From Aliidiomarina haloalkalitolerans (GTDB lineage Bacteria; Pseudomonadota; Gammaproteobacteria; Enterobacterales; Alteromonadaceae), in contig NZ_PIPI01000001.1 in NCBI RefSeq assembly GCF_003987315.1, forward strand, positions 744,001 through 808,000: 64,000 bases of DNA, written 5' to 3'. Of the stretch, positions 36,300 to 46,041 are shown one piece after another; position 1 is the stretch's first letter; each line of letters begins with the position of its first letter. Made by a program: the position numbers and the translations under genes. A model generated the notes under the pieces. It did no database searches. It was not told the DNA's origin and saw nothing but the letters and a program-made list of their open reading frames with translations.

Positions 36300-37907
36300 G
36301 TGGCTATCCTTACTAGTAAAGTGAATCCTCGCGATGAGGGCTTTTTAGCCAACCGCGAAGCCATGCTTGATGTGCTTGCTGACTTACAAGCCAAAGCCGA
36401 ACAAATTAAACAAGGTGGCGGTAAAAGCTACCAAGAGCGCCATGTGGCGCGAGGTAAATTACTGGCACGTGACCGTATCCAGCGCTTACTCGATGCCGGC
36501 TCGCCGTTTCTTGAAATTGGTCAATTTGCCGCGTGGGAAGTCTACGAAGACTACGTACCTGCAGCGGGCGTTGTGGCTGGTATTGGCCGCGTGAGCGGCA
36601 CGGAATGTATGATCGTCGCCAATGACGCGACCGTGAAAGGTGGAACCTATTATCCGCTGACCGTGAAGAAGCATTTGCGCGCCCAAGAAATCGCCGAGCG
36701 CTGTCACCTACCATGTATTTACTTAGTCGACTCGGGCGGTGCGAATTTGCCACGCCAAGACGAAGTCTTTCCAGACCGTGATCACTTTGGCCGTATCTTC
36801 TTTAATCAAGCTAATATGTCGGCCAAAGGCATTCCCCAAATCGCTGTGGTTATGGGGTTATGCACTGCCGGCGGCGCCTACGTGCCGGCCATGGCGGATG
36901 AATCAATTATCGTTAAAGAACAAGGCACGATTTTCCTTGCTGGCCCACCATTGGTGAAAGCGGCAACCGGTGAAGAAGTCAGCGCTGAAGAGCTTGGTGG
37001 CGCCGATGTGCACACACGTATTTCTGGCGTGGCTGACCATTTTGCCTTAAACGACGAACATGCCCTTGAACTCGCACGACGCTCAGTGTCGCGCCTTAAT
37101 CGTCCGGAAAAAGCCAAGCTTGATGTCGCTGAAGTGAAGCCGCCGCGATACCCCGCCGAAGAGATTTATGGCATTGTCGGTACCGATTTACGTAAGCCGT
37201 ACGACGTGCGTGAAGTGATTGCCCGCATTGTCGACGACTCTGATTTTGACGAGTTCAAACAAAACTACGGTAATACACTGGTAACTGGTTTTGCCCGCAT
37301 TCATGGTTTCCTCGTGGGCATTGTCGCCAACAACGGTATTTTGTTCTCCGAATCGGCGCAAAAAGGCGCACACTTCATTGAGCTCTGCGCTCAACGCAAA
37401 ATCCCGCTGGTGTTTTTACAGAACATTACCGGCTTCATGGTCGGTAAAAAATACGAAGCCGAAGGTATTGCCAAGCATGGCGCGAAAATGGTGACCGCCG
37501 TCAGTTGTGCGAAAGTGCCGAAATTTACAGTCTTGATTGGTGGTAGCTATGGTGCCGGTAACTATGGCATGTGTGGCCGCGCTTACGACCCAACTTTAAT
37601 GTTTATGTGGCCGAATGCGCGTATTTCCGTCATGGGCGGTGAGCAAGCCGCTGGCGTGATGGCGCAAGTCACTCGCGACGGTAAAGAGCGTAAAGGCGAG
37701 AGCTGGAGCAAAGAAGATGAAGCCAGCTTTAAGCAGCCGATTATCGACACCTATGAGCAGCAAGGCCACCCCTATTATGCCTCTGCCCGCCTCTGGGATG
37801 ACGGTGTCATTGACCCTGCGCAGACCCGCACCGTGCTAGCACTGAGCCTAAGCGCAGCCCTTAATGCACCAATCGAAGACACCCGCTTCGGTGTCTTCCG
37901 CATGTAA
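36300..37907 (+). CDS. liuB: 3-methylcrotonyl-CoA carboxylase, beta subunit
   Basis: Carboxyltransferase half of the biotin-dependent enzyme that makes 3-methylglutaconyl-CoA. The GTG at 36300 ([15 protein letters not shown]) with AAAGGA upstream gives 535 residues, the family length; the longer frame begins inside liuA. The two crotonase-like halves contain [14 protein letters not shown] and [18 protein letters not shown], the acyl-CoA and biotin-site loops. Between liuA and liuC in the operon. Confidence 0.96.
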   Translation: MAILTSKVNPRDEGFLANREAMLDVLADLQAKAEQIKQGGGKSYQERHVARGKLLARDRIQRLLDAGSPFLEIGQFAAWEVYEDYVPAAGVVAGIGRVSGTECMIVANDATVKGGTYYPLTVKKHLRAQEIAERCHLPCIYLVDSGGANLPRQDEVFPDRDHFGRIFFNQANMSAKGIPQIAVVMGLCTAGGAYVPAMADESIIVKEQGTIFLAGPPLVKAATGEEVSAEELGGADVHTRISGVADHFALNDEHALELARRSVSRLNRPEKAKLDVAEVKPPRYPAEEIYGIVGTDLRKPYDVREVIARIVDDSDFDEFKQNYGNTLVTGFARIHGFLVGIVANNGILFSESAQKGAHFIELCAQRKIPLVFLQNITGFMVGKKYEAEGIAKHGAKMVTAVSCAKVPKFTVLIGGSYGAGNYGMCGRAYDPTLMFMWPNARISVMGGEQAAGVMAQVTRDGKERKGESWSKEDEASFKQPIIDTYEQQGHPYYASARLWDDGVIDPAQTRTVLALSLSAALNAPIEDTRFGVFRM

Positions 37908-37918
37908 TGGAGGGTCTC

Positions 37919-38731
37919 ATGTCTACTGAATATACCCAGCTCGTCATTGACGAGCGCGGCGTGGCAACGTTGACGATGAATCGTCCGGACGTGCACAACG
38001 CGTTTGACGATGTCATGATCGCGGAATTACGCCAAGCATTGCAGCAAGTTGCCGAACACAACGACGCCCGCGTACTCGTCTTGCGTGCCAATGGTAAAAA
38101 CTTTTCAGCCGGAGCGGATCTGAACTGGATGCGCTCGATGGCGACGAAAAACTACCAAGAAAATGTCGAAGACGCTGGTCATTTGGGCGCTTTGATGTGG
38201 GAGTTGGATCAGCTCCCATTACCAACTATCGCGCTGGTCAATGGCGCTGCGTTTGGTGGTGCGGTTGGTTTAGTGGCCTGCTGTGACATGGCCATTGCCG
38301 ATGAGCGCGCGAGTTTTTGTTTATCGGAAGTGAAAATCGGTTTAATTCCAGCGGTTATCAGCCCCTACGTTGTCCGTGCACTTGGTGAGCCAGCGGCGCG
38401 CCGCTATATGCTGACTGCTGAGCGTTTCTTTGCCATGGAAGCGCAGCGTTTAGGTTTAGTCGACATCGTCACGACAGACTCCCTCGACGAGGCGCTGGAG
38501 CCATTATTAACGGCCCTGTTAGCGAACAGCCCGGCGGCAGTGCAAGCCTGTAAACGTTTAATTCATCATGTTAGTAATCACCCACTCGACCCAGAAGTCG
38601 TTGCCGAAACCGCCCGTCGCATTGCTGCAATTCGGGTATCAGCAGAAGGTCAAGAAGGGTTAAGTTCATTTTTAGAGAAACGCGCGCCAGCCTGGCAACA
38701 ATCGAACAAAAAAGATGGAGGCCACGCATGA
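37919..38731 (+). CDS. liuC: Methylglutaconyl-CoA hydratase
   Basis: Crotonase-family enzyme hydrating 3-methylglutaconyl-CoA to HMG-CoA. 270 residues from the ATG at 37919 (GGAGG five bases upstream). The oxyanion-hole segments are FSAGADLNWMRSM and NGAAFGGAVGLVACCDMAIA; the catalytic Glu region is SEVKIGLIPAVISPYV. The function is assigned by operon position because crotonases are hard to tell apart. Overlaps liuD by four bases (ATGA). Confidence 0.93.
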   Translation: MSTEYTQLVIDERGVATLTMNRPDVHNAFDDVMIAELRQALQQVAEHNDARVLVLRANGKNFSAGADLNWMRSMATKNYQENVEDAGHLGALMWELDQLPLPTIALVNGAAFGGAVGLVACCDMAIADERASFCLSEVKIGLIPAVISPYVVRALGEPAARRYMLTAERFFAMEAQRLGLVDIVTTDSLDEALEPLLTALLANSPAAVQACKRLIHHVSNHPLDPEVVAETARRIAAIRVSAEGQEGLSSFLEKRAPAWQQSNKKDGGHA

Positions 38732-40704
38732 GCCAGTCAATTCACAAAATTCTGATTGCCAACCGTGGTGAAATTGCCTGTCGTGTCATTCGCACCGCTC
38801 GTGACATGGGGATTAAAACAGTCGCCGTATTTTCTGATGCCGATCGCAACGCTCAACATGTTCTGCAAGCTGACGAAGCAGTTTACATTGGCGGCTCGGC
38901 CAGCAGTGAGTCGTACTTACGCGCCAACAAGATTATTGCCGCAGCAAAGAAGACCGGTGCGCAAGCTATTCACCCCGGTTACGGCTTTTTGTCAGAAAAC
39001 GAATCATTTGCCGAAGCGTTGGCTGACGCGGGTCTGATCTTTATCGGTCCACCGGTTCCAGCCATTGCCGCGATGGGTTCTAAAAGCGCAGCAAAAAACA
39101 TTATGCAAGACGCTGGTGTACCGTTAGTTCCTGGCTATCACGGCGACGATCAAAGCGCCGAGCTTTTGGCAGATGAAGCTGAAAAAATTGGCTATCCGGT
39201 GCTGTTAAAAGCGGCCTATGGTGGTGGTGGCAAAGGCATGCGCGTGGTCGAAAAAGCCAGTGATTTCGCTGAAGCGCTCGCCTCGGCCAAGCGCGAAGCA
39301 AAAGCCGCGTTTAGCAACGACAAAATGTTGGTAGAAAAATACATCACCCGCCCCCGCCACGTTGAAATTCAGGTCTTCTGTGATCAACATGGCAATGCGA
39401 TTTATTTAGCCGAGCGCGACTGCTCGGTTCAGCGTCGTCATCAGAAAGTCATTGAAGAAGCTCCGGCACCTGGTTTAACCGCTGAAACTCGCCGTGCCAT
39501 GGGTGAAGCAGCAGTACGTGCCGCGCAAGCGATTGACTACGTCGGGGCTGGAACTGTTGAATTCCTGTTCGACGAAGATCAAAGCTTTTACTTCATGGAA
39601 ATGAATACTCGTCTACAAGTTGAGCACCCCGTCACTGAAATGATTACCGGTGTTGACTTAGTCGAGTGGCAAATTCGGGTTGCCGCTGGCGAAGTCTTGC
39701 CCATGCAACAAGACGAGCTAGTACTGGACGGTCACGCCTTTGAAGCGCGTATTTATGCAGAGAATGCCGACGACAACTTTATGCCCAGTACCGGAACTGT
39801 CGCCTTTTTGCGTCACCCCGAAGCCTCCCCATACTCGCGTTGGGACTCCGGTATTGTGGCTGGCGACGAAGTAACGACCTTCTACGACCCCATGATCGCC
39901 AAACTCATTGTTTGGGACGAAGATCGCGAGAGTGCTTTGCGGCGGTTAGCCAATGCCCTACGCGAAACCCGGATTGCCGGTGTGACCACCAATACCGACT
40001 ATTTACATCGGATTGCGACTCATCCAGCCTTTGTAAAAGCTGAACTCACCACTCGCTTTATCGAGCAATATGGCGACGATCTGCAGCAAACTGAGTTTAA
40101 TCTCAGCACCGACCAAGCTCTGCTCATTATTGCTGCATTCCGTATTCAGCAACAGCAAGCCAATACCGTGTCGACCGACCCATGGGCGGCGACGAGCGGT
40201 TGGCGCATGAATGCCGCGGCGAAACATCATGTGGCATTAACCCCTAAAGGTAGCGAAAGCCATGTCGTGCTCGACTTACAACAACATGGCGAGCGTTTCC
40301 ATTGGCCACTGCACAATTTAGATGTAGCGTTTACCGCCGACGGAGCTGTGTTGCTCGACGACCAACGCTTACCCGTTGAAGTGGCTGAGGTGAACGGCGA
40401 ATATTCCTTGTTTACCGACTATGGTCGCTTCCAAGCCACACTCTTTGACGAGTTGGCTGAATTAGCTCATGACGAAGAAGCTGGCAGCCTGACTGCGCCA
40501 ATGAACGGCACGATTGTTGCCGTCAACGTTGCCGCTGGCGACACCGTTAACGAAGGCCAAGCCTTGGTTGTCATGGAAGCAATGAAAATGGAATACACCA
40601 TTCGTGCGCCGTTTGCTGGCACGGTCGAACAAGTTTTCTTCCAAGCTGGCGAATTGGTTAGTGATGGCGCGGAATTAATTAGTCTTAGCGCTGCGGACGA
40701 ATAA
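38728..40704 (+). CDS. liuD: 3-methylcrotonyl-CoA carboxylase, alpha subunit
   Basis: Biotin carboxylase fused to a biotin carrier domain, 658 residues. The N-terminal carboxylase has HPGYGFLSEN, the glycine-rich ATP loop GGGGKGMRVV and EMNTRLQVEHPVTE; the C-terminal carrier domain (from about 590) has MEAMKMEY with the biotinylated Lys620. The linker of about 100 residues is the BT region contacting LiuB. Followed by liuE after 12 bases. Confidence 0.97.
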   Translation: MSQSIHKILIANRGEIACRVIRTARDMGIKTVAVFSDADRNAQHVLQADEAVYIGGSASSESYLRANKIIAAAKKTGAQAIHPGYGFLSENESFAEALADAGLIFIGPPVPAIAAMGSKSAAKNIMQDAGVPLVPGYHGDDQSAELLADEAEKIGYPVLLKAAYGGGGKGMRVVEKASDFAEALASAKREAKAAFSNDKMLVEKYITRPRHVEIQVFCDQHGNAIYLAERDCSVQRRHQKVIEEAPAPGLTAETRRAMGEAAVRAAQAIDYVGAGTVEFLFDEDQSFYFMEMNTRLQVEHPVTEMITGVDLVEWQIRVAAGEVLPMQQDELVLDGHAFEARIYAENADDNFMPSTGTVAFLRHPEASPYSRWDSGIVAGDEVTTFYDPMIAKLIVWDEDRESALRRLANALRETRIAGVTTNTDYLHRIATHPAFVKAELTTRFIEQYGDDLQQTEFNLSTDQALLIIAAFRIQQQQANTVSTDPWAATSGWRMNAAAKHHVALTPKGSESHVVLDLQQHGERFHWPLHNLDVAFTADGAVLLDDQRLPVEVAEVNGEYSLFTDYGRFQATLFDELAELAHDEEAGSLTAPMNGTIVAVNVAAGDTVNEGQALVVMEAMKMEYTIRAPFAGTVEQVFFQAGELVSDGAELISLSAADE

Positions 40705-40716
40705 GGAGTCAACGTC

Positions 40717-41610
40717 ATGGCATTACCGAAACACGTTCGTATTGTTGAAGTTGGCCCACGCGACGGCTTGCAGAATGAAAAAGCTGTTACCACTGCTGCC
40801 AAAGTGGCGTTAATCAATGCATTAAGCGCCTCTGGCTTGAGGACCATTGAGGCTGGCAGTTTCGTCAGCCCCAAATGGGTACCGCAAATGGCCGACAGCG
40901 CCGATGTCATGACCCAGATACAACGCGCCAGTGGCGTTACCTATTCGGCACTCACGCCAAACCTGAAAGGCTTTGAGTTAGCAATGGCAGCGCGCGCCGA
41001 TGAAGTTGCTGTGTTTGGTGCCGCATCAGAGGCATTTAGTCAGAAGAACATTAACTGCTCGATTGACGAGTCGCTTGAGCGATTTGCGCCGGTTATGGCC
41101 GCTGCTAAAGCTGCTAATATCCGTGTCCGCGGCTATGTGTCCTGTGTGCTCGGCTGCCCCTACCAAGGGGAAGTGCCGTTGACCGACGTCGTACGCGTCG
41201 CTAAAGCCCTATACGACATGGGCTGCTACGAAATATCACTCGGCGACACCATAGGCGTGGGTACACCTTTGCAAGCCCAGCGCATGCTTGCAGCGGTGGC
41301 AGACGTTGTGCCTATCGATAAGCTTGCACTGCACTTTCACAACACCTATGGTCAGGCGCTGGCGAATTTAGCCATGTGTTTGCCGCTTGGGGTGAGCGTC
41401 ATCGACAGCGCCGTGGCCGGCCTAGGTGGCTGCCCTTACGCAAAAGGTGCCAGTGGCAACGTCGCTACTGAAGATGTTCTGTATATGCTCAACGGCATGG
41501 GCATTCGTACCGGCGTCGATTTAGAACAAATTATTGATGCGGGCCAGGTGATTTGTGCAGAACTCGGCACCCAGCCACGCTCGAATGTTAGTGTGGCACG
41601 ACGCGCATAA
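40717..41610 (+). CDS. liuE: Hydroxymethylglutaryl-CoA lyase
   Basis: Cleaves HMG-CoA into acetyl-CoA and acetoacetate, the last liu step. The 297-residue TIM barrel shows the metal and catalytic motif [26 protein letters not shown] (metal His pair) and the signature loop [19 protein letters not shown] with the catalytic Cys. AAGGAG precedes the ATG by eight bases. Its product acetoacetate is the substrate of the next gene. Confidence 0.97.
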   Translation: MALPKHVRIVEVGPRDGLQNEKAVTTAAKVALINALSASGLRTIEAGSFVSPKWVPQMADSADVMTQIQRASGVTYSALTPNLKGFELAMAARADEVAVFGAASEAFSQKNINCSIDESLERFAPVMAAAKAANIRVRGYVSCVLGCPYQGEVPLTDVVRVAKALYDMGCYEISLGDTIGVGTPLQAQRMLAAVADVVPIDKLALHFHNTYGQALANLAMCLPLGVSVIDSAVAGLGGCPYAKGASGNVATEDVLYMLNGMGIRTGVDLEQIIDAGQVICAELGTQPRSNVSVARRA

Positions 41611-41670
41611 ATTGCTGCAATTCAATTTTTAATCCAAATATAACAAAAACGCATAGGAATTTAAAAAGTC

Positions 41671-43626
41671 ATGTCTGAAGTGAATAATCCGCTCTGGCAA
41701 CCCAGTGCAGCCCAAATTGAAAACGCGCAAATGACGCAATTTATGCGCACCGTTGAAGACCAATTTGCGCTCTCGTTTGCCGGTGATTACCACAAATTCT
41801 ATGACTGGTCTGTCACCCACAAAACGGACTTTTGGTCATTGTTATGGGATGAGTTCCATGTCATTGGTGACAAAGGCTCGATACTGCTCGAAGATGCCGA
41901 GCGCATGCCCGGTGCACAGTGGTTTCCGCAAGCGCAGTTAAACTTTGCTGAGAACCTACTGCGTTATCGTGATGACCGCCCGGCCTTGGTTTTTACCAAT
42001 GAGCATGGCCAACGGCGTGAAATCAGTTATGCCGAACTCTATCGGGAAACCGCTCAATTAGCGGCCAGTTTGCGCGCTGTCGGCGTAAGTGCAGGTGATC
42101 GTGTCGCCGGCATGCTACCGAACTACATCGAAACCATCATTGCCATGTTAGCGACCACCAGCCTCGGTGCAGTATGGTCAAGTTGTTCACCAGACTTTGG
42201 CGTACAGGGAGTTCTTGACCGCTTCGGCCAGGTTGAACCCAAAGTGCTGTTTACCGTTGACGGTTATTTTTACAATGGCAAAACCCTCGATATCAGCAGC
42301 AAAGTTAACGATATTCTGGCTGACTTACCGTCCGTGCAAACTCATATTGAAATTGATTTTGCCGGCATTACGTCACCGCAAGTCGCCCTCGAGCATCGCG
42401 TTCGTTGGCACGACTTCCTCGACCCGAGTGCGACTGAACTGACATTCGTTCGCCGCGCATTCAATGACCCGCTGTACATCATGTTTAGTTCAGGGACCAC
42501 CGGCGTCCCTAAATGTATTGTCCATGGCATTGGCGGTACCCTACTACAACACATCAAAGAACATGCGTTGCATACTGACTTGCGCCGCAGCGATACGCTC
42601 TTTTACTTCACGACATGTGGCTGGATGATGTGGAACTGGCTGGTGTCAGGCCTCGCCATCGGTGCCCGCCTAGCCCTTTTCGATGGGTCGCCATTTTATC
42701 CGACACCTGCCGCTATGCCGGATCTTATCGATCGCGAAGGGATTACCGTTTTCGGCACCAGTGCCAAGTATTTAGCAGCGCTAGAAAAGGCTGGCGAGAC
42801 ACCGAAAACAAGTCATAACTTAGACACCTTGCGCAGTATTTTAACCACAGGCTCAGTCCTAGCACCCGAAAGTTTTGACTATGTCTACCGTGACATCAAA
42901 ACCGACGTCTGCCTTAGCTCAATTTCTGGTGGCACCGATATTATTTCTTGCTTTGCCTTGGGTAATCCGATTCTGCCAGTGTATCGTGGCCAATTACAGT
43001 GTCGTGGCTTAGCGCTGGCGGTGAATGTATTTAACGACCAAGGTGAGCCGGTTCGTGGTGAGAAAGGTGAATTAGTCTGCGAACAAACCTTCCCATGCAT
43101 GCCAACCGGTTTCTGGAATGACGCCGACGGTAGCCGCTATCAGGCCGCCTATTTTGATCGTTTTGCCAATATTTGGGCACATGGAGACTACGCTGAATTG
43201 ACCGCCGAGAACGGCGTGATCATTTACGGTCGCTCTGACGCCGTTCTCAATCCAGGTGGCGTCCGTATTGGCACTGCAGAAATTTACCGACAAGTGGAAA
43301 AAGTCGACGCAGTGCTGGAAAGTATTGCGGTTGGTCAGCGCTGGCAAGACGACGAACGCATCGTTCTATTTGTGAAGTTACGCGATGGAATCGAACTCGA
43401 CGACGGCTTGCGCGCAGACATTAAACAAATCATTCGAGCGAATGCGACACCGCGCCACGTGCCGGCTGTGATCGCTCAAGTTCCGGATATTCCGCGCACC
43501 ATTAGTGGTAAAATTGTCGAAATTGCCGTGCGCCAAGTTATTCACAATGAAGTGGTAAAAAACACCGACGCGCTGGCAAACCCAGAAGCATTAGAGTATT
43601 TCCGTGATCGTCCTGAACTGCAATAA
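41671..43626 (+). CDS. aacS: Acetoacetyl-CoA synthetase
   Basis: AMP-forming ligase converting acetoacetate, ATP and CoA to acetoacetyl-CoA. The 651 residues match AacS. The P-loop is FSSGTTGVPKCIVHG, the adenine motif GGTDIISCF, and the C-terminal hinge GRSDAVLNPGGVRIGT followed by the catalytic Lys in RTISGKIVE. Placed 60 bases after liuE, so probably in the same transcription unit; with the thiolase at 33.4 kb it turns acetoacetate to acetyl-CoA. Confidence 0.96.
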   Translation: MSEVNNPLWQPSAAQIENAQMTQFMRTVEDQFALSFAGDYHKFYDWSVTHKTDFWSLLWDEFHVIGDKGSILLEDAERMPGAQWFPQAQLNFAENLLRYRDDRPALVFTNEHGQRREISYAELYRETAQLAASLRAVGVSAGDRVAGMLPNYIETIIAMLATTSLGAVWSSCSPDFGVQGVLDRFGQVEPKVLFTVDGYFYNGKTLDISSKVNDILADLPSVQTHIEIDFAGITSPQVALEHRVRWHDFLDPSATELTFVRRAFNDPLYIMFSSGTTGVPKCIVHGIGGTLLQHIKEHALHTDLRRSDTLFYFTTCGWMMWNWLVSGLAIGARLALFDGSPFYPTPAAMPDLIDREGITVFGTSAKYLAALEKAGETPKTSHNLDTLRSILTTGSVLAPESFDYVYRDIKTDVCLSSISGGTDIISCFALGNPILPVYRGQLQCRGLALAVNVFNDQGEPVRGEKGELVCEQTFPCMPTGFWNDADGSRYQAAYFDRFANIWAHGDYAELTAENGVIIYGRSDAVLNPGGVRIGTAEIYRQVEKVDAVLESIAVGQRWQDDERIVLFVKLRDGIELDDGLRADIKQIIRANATPRHVPAVIAQVPDIPRTISGKIVEIAVRQVIHNEVVKNTDALANPEALEYFRDRPELQ

Positions 43627-43788
43627 GGTCGCTGATAATCCGCTTTGAGCCGCTGAAAATCACTAACGACAAATTATTCACCAGCTGAGACAGAAACAAC
43701 TATTTTTCAGTCAGTTAGCGGTGGACAATTGTTGGCGATTCAGGCAATGTTGTACAGACAAGAATAAAAACAATAAATTTGGGTGCAC

Positions 43789-45984
43789 ATGCGCAAATTA
43801 CAGCGACATCGTCACGCGATACGAGCGGCTATTTTTGGGGTCATTATTACTTTAGCTGCCACCCTCGGGCTGCGTATTGCGGACGATCAATCGGTGCAAA
43901 AACAACTTAGCCAAGAGCTCACCAACCTGCAACTGGAAATTCGCCGGGAGTTGCAGTTGCACCTGTTTGGCTTCAGTTGGATCAGTCAGAGCGACGCGCA
44001 ACAGCAAAATTGGTTAAACAACGGTCCAGAAATTTTTAATTATTACCGCCACTTCCGGCATTTATTCTGGCTCAATCAGCAAGGCGAAATTAGCGCCATT
44101 TATCCCTCTGAATCCGAAACCGCCACCCATGTATCCGCAGAAACCCTAACCTGGTTGCAGCGATTTAATCACGGTATTCGCTATTTGGTTCCGGCGGGAC
44201 AGCTAAGTGAACACCCCGCTGACTTGCTGCTGGTCATTCCACAGCATGAGACACCGGCCGTTGGTTATTACGCGGCAACGATTAACATGCATCAATTATT
44301 CAGCTTTATTGCGTTAACCCATTTAGCCGAAAATACCGAATTCCAAGTAAAACGGGTCGACGACGAGCAGTTGCTCTTCAGTCATATCCGCTCCTATCAA
44401 CTGCGAGAAGATTGGGGGCATACTCAGCCATTCCAATTATTCGGTGAAACCTGGGAGTTTGAGCTTTGGCCGTCACCGCAACGATTAGACGCACTGCGGA
44501 GTAATTTACCGATTCTCGTTTTTGTGGCCGGAATTCTCGTTACCTGCTTACTGACCTTCGTGTTGTATCTTTTGGGCATCAGCCGCGTGCGCGAAAAGCT
44601 CCTGAAAGACGCCAACCGCGAGCTATATGATGAAATTGAAGAACGCGAAAAAGTTGAAAAACGCATCGCTTATCTTGCCGAACATGACCCGTTAACCGGC
44701 CTCGCCAACCGGAATGCTATCCTTGCCCAGCTCGAGCGACAGCTCCAAATTAAGCAAGCGAACGCAAAACATATTGGCTTGATGATGATCGACTTAGATC
44801 ACTTCAAAGAAGTGAACGACACACTCGGTCATAACATCGGCAACCTGCTCCTAAAGCAAGTTTCAAAACGTATTTCCGAAGTCATTTCTAGCCCCAGTAT
44901 CCTAGCGCGTTTAGGCGGTGACGAATTTGCTATCCTCGTTCCCATTGTGCACAGCCAGCTCGACCTTGAAAAATTTGCCGAAGAGATCATTCATGCTCTC
45001 GACCAGCAGTTCAATTTAGAGGGTTACGAAGTATTTGTCACCGCGAGTATCGGTATCGCCCTCACCCAAACCGGTGACGAAGACGGTGAAACACTGATGC
45101 GCCACGCGGACACTGCGCTACATCGTGCCAAGCAAAAAGGTCGTAATACATGGCACGTGTATAGTCAGGAACTCCACGATGAGCTTGCCAGCCGACTCGA
45201 GATTTCAAAACGCTTACGGCATGCAATCGAACATGAAAAGCTAACCTTGTACTATCAACCGCAAGTGGATATGACGACCCGTAAGATTATTGGTTTAGAG
45301 GTACTCGTCCGGTGGATAGAAGATGACGGCACTATCATTGGTCCGGATCAATTCATTCCAATCGCTGAAGATTCTGGCCTTATTTTACCTATCTCTGATT
45401 TTGTCTTACAAAATGCCTGTAAACAGCTCGGCCGTTGGCGTCAACAAGGCTTCACCGACTTACGTATTTCGGTGAATTTGTCTGGGCGTCAATTCCAAAC
45501 GCCAGACCTGACTAAACAGATTCTGTTTGCGATTCGCAATGCCGGCATTCCGGCTGCGTACGTCGAGCTCGAACTGACCGAACAAGTGTTAATTGAGAAC
45601 CAAGAGTCACATACCCAGTTCATGCACGATATGCGTGAAAACGGTATTACGCTTGCCATTGATGACTTTGGTGTTGGCTATAGCTCACTGAGCTACTTAA
45701 AGCATTTCCCCATCAATGCTCTGAAAATCGATCGCTCGTTTGTTAAAGATATTCCTGAAGACAAAGATGACGCGACTATTACCCAAACCATTATTAGTTT
45801 GGCGCACAACCTTGACATCGGGATCGTTGCCGAGGGGGTCGAAACCGAAGAGCAAGCGCAATTCCTCATCGAACGTGGCTGCACCATTGCACAAGGCTTT
45901 TATTACAGTAAACCGCTGCCAGTGGACGAAATTACTCAGCTATTGTCGCAATCAAATGGCGTAATTCCTGCTAAAATCAGTTAA
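43789..45984 (+). CDS. Membrane GGDEF-EAL cyclic-di-GMP protein
   Basis: A 731-residue sensor-type protein: helix 1 (about 10-28), a periplasmic region of about 210 residues without a recognised domain, helix 2 (about 238-262), a short coiled coil, a GGDEF domain (active-site GGDEF at 376-380) and an EAL domain. The inhibitory I-site RxxD is absent (SSPS at the expected place). The EAL signature is EVL (504-506) with the Glu kept; DDFGVGYSSL, the EGVET loop and GFYYSKPL are intact, so phosphodiesterase activity is plausible. A GTG at 43783 is an alternative start. It stands alone after a 162-base gap in which I see no clear promoter. Confidence 0.93.
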   Translation: MRKLQRHRHAIRAAIFGVIITLAATLGLRIADDQSVQKQLSQELTNLQLEIRRELQLHLFGFSWISQSDAQQQNWLNNGPEIFNYYRHFRHLFWLNQQGEISAIYPSESETATHVSAETLTWLQRFNHGIRYLVPAGQLSEHPADLLLVIPQHETPAVGYYAATINMHQLFSFIALTHLAENTEFQVKRVDDEQLLFSHIRSYQLREDWGHTQPFQLFGETWEFELWPSPQRLDALRSNLPILVFVAGILVTCLLTFVLYLLGISRVREKLLKDANRELYDEIEEREKVEKRIAYLAEHDPLTGLANRNAILAQLERQLQIKQANAKHIGLMMIDLDHFKEVNDTLGHNIGNLLLKQVSKRISEVISSPSILARLGGDEFAILVPIVHSQLDLEKFAEEIIHALDQQFNLEGYEVFVTASIGIALTQTGDEDGETLMRHADTALHRAKQKGRNTWHVYSQELHDELASRLEISKRLRHAIEHEKLTLYYQPQVDMTTRKIIGLEVLVRWIEDDGTIIGPDQFIPIAEDSGLILPISDFVLQNACKQLGRWRQQGFTDLRISVNLSGRQFQTPDLTKQILFAIRNAGIPAAYVELELTEQVLIENQESHTQFMHDMRENGITLAIDDFGVGYSSLSYLKHFPINALKIDRSFVKDIPEDKDDATITQTIISLAHNLDIGIVAEGVETEEQAQFLIERGCTIAQGFYYSKPLPVDEITQLLSQSNGVIPAKIS

Positions 45985-46041
45985 AATCTACGAAATTTAA
46001 ACACATTATTCATTCTTTCTTTATTGCAAGGAGTATCCGCG

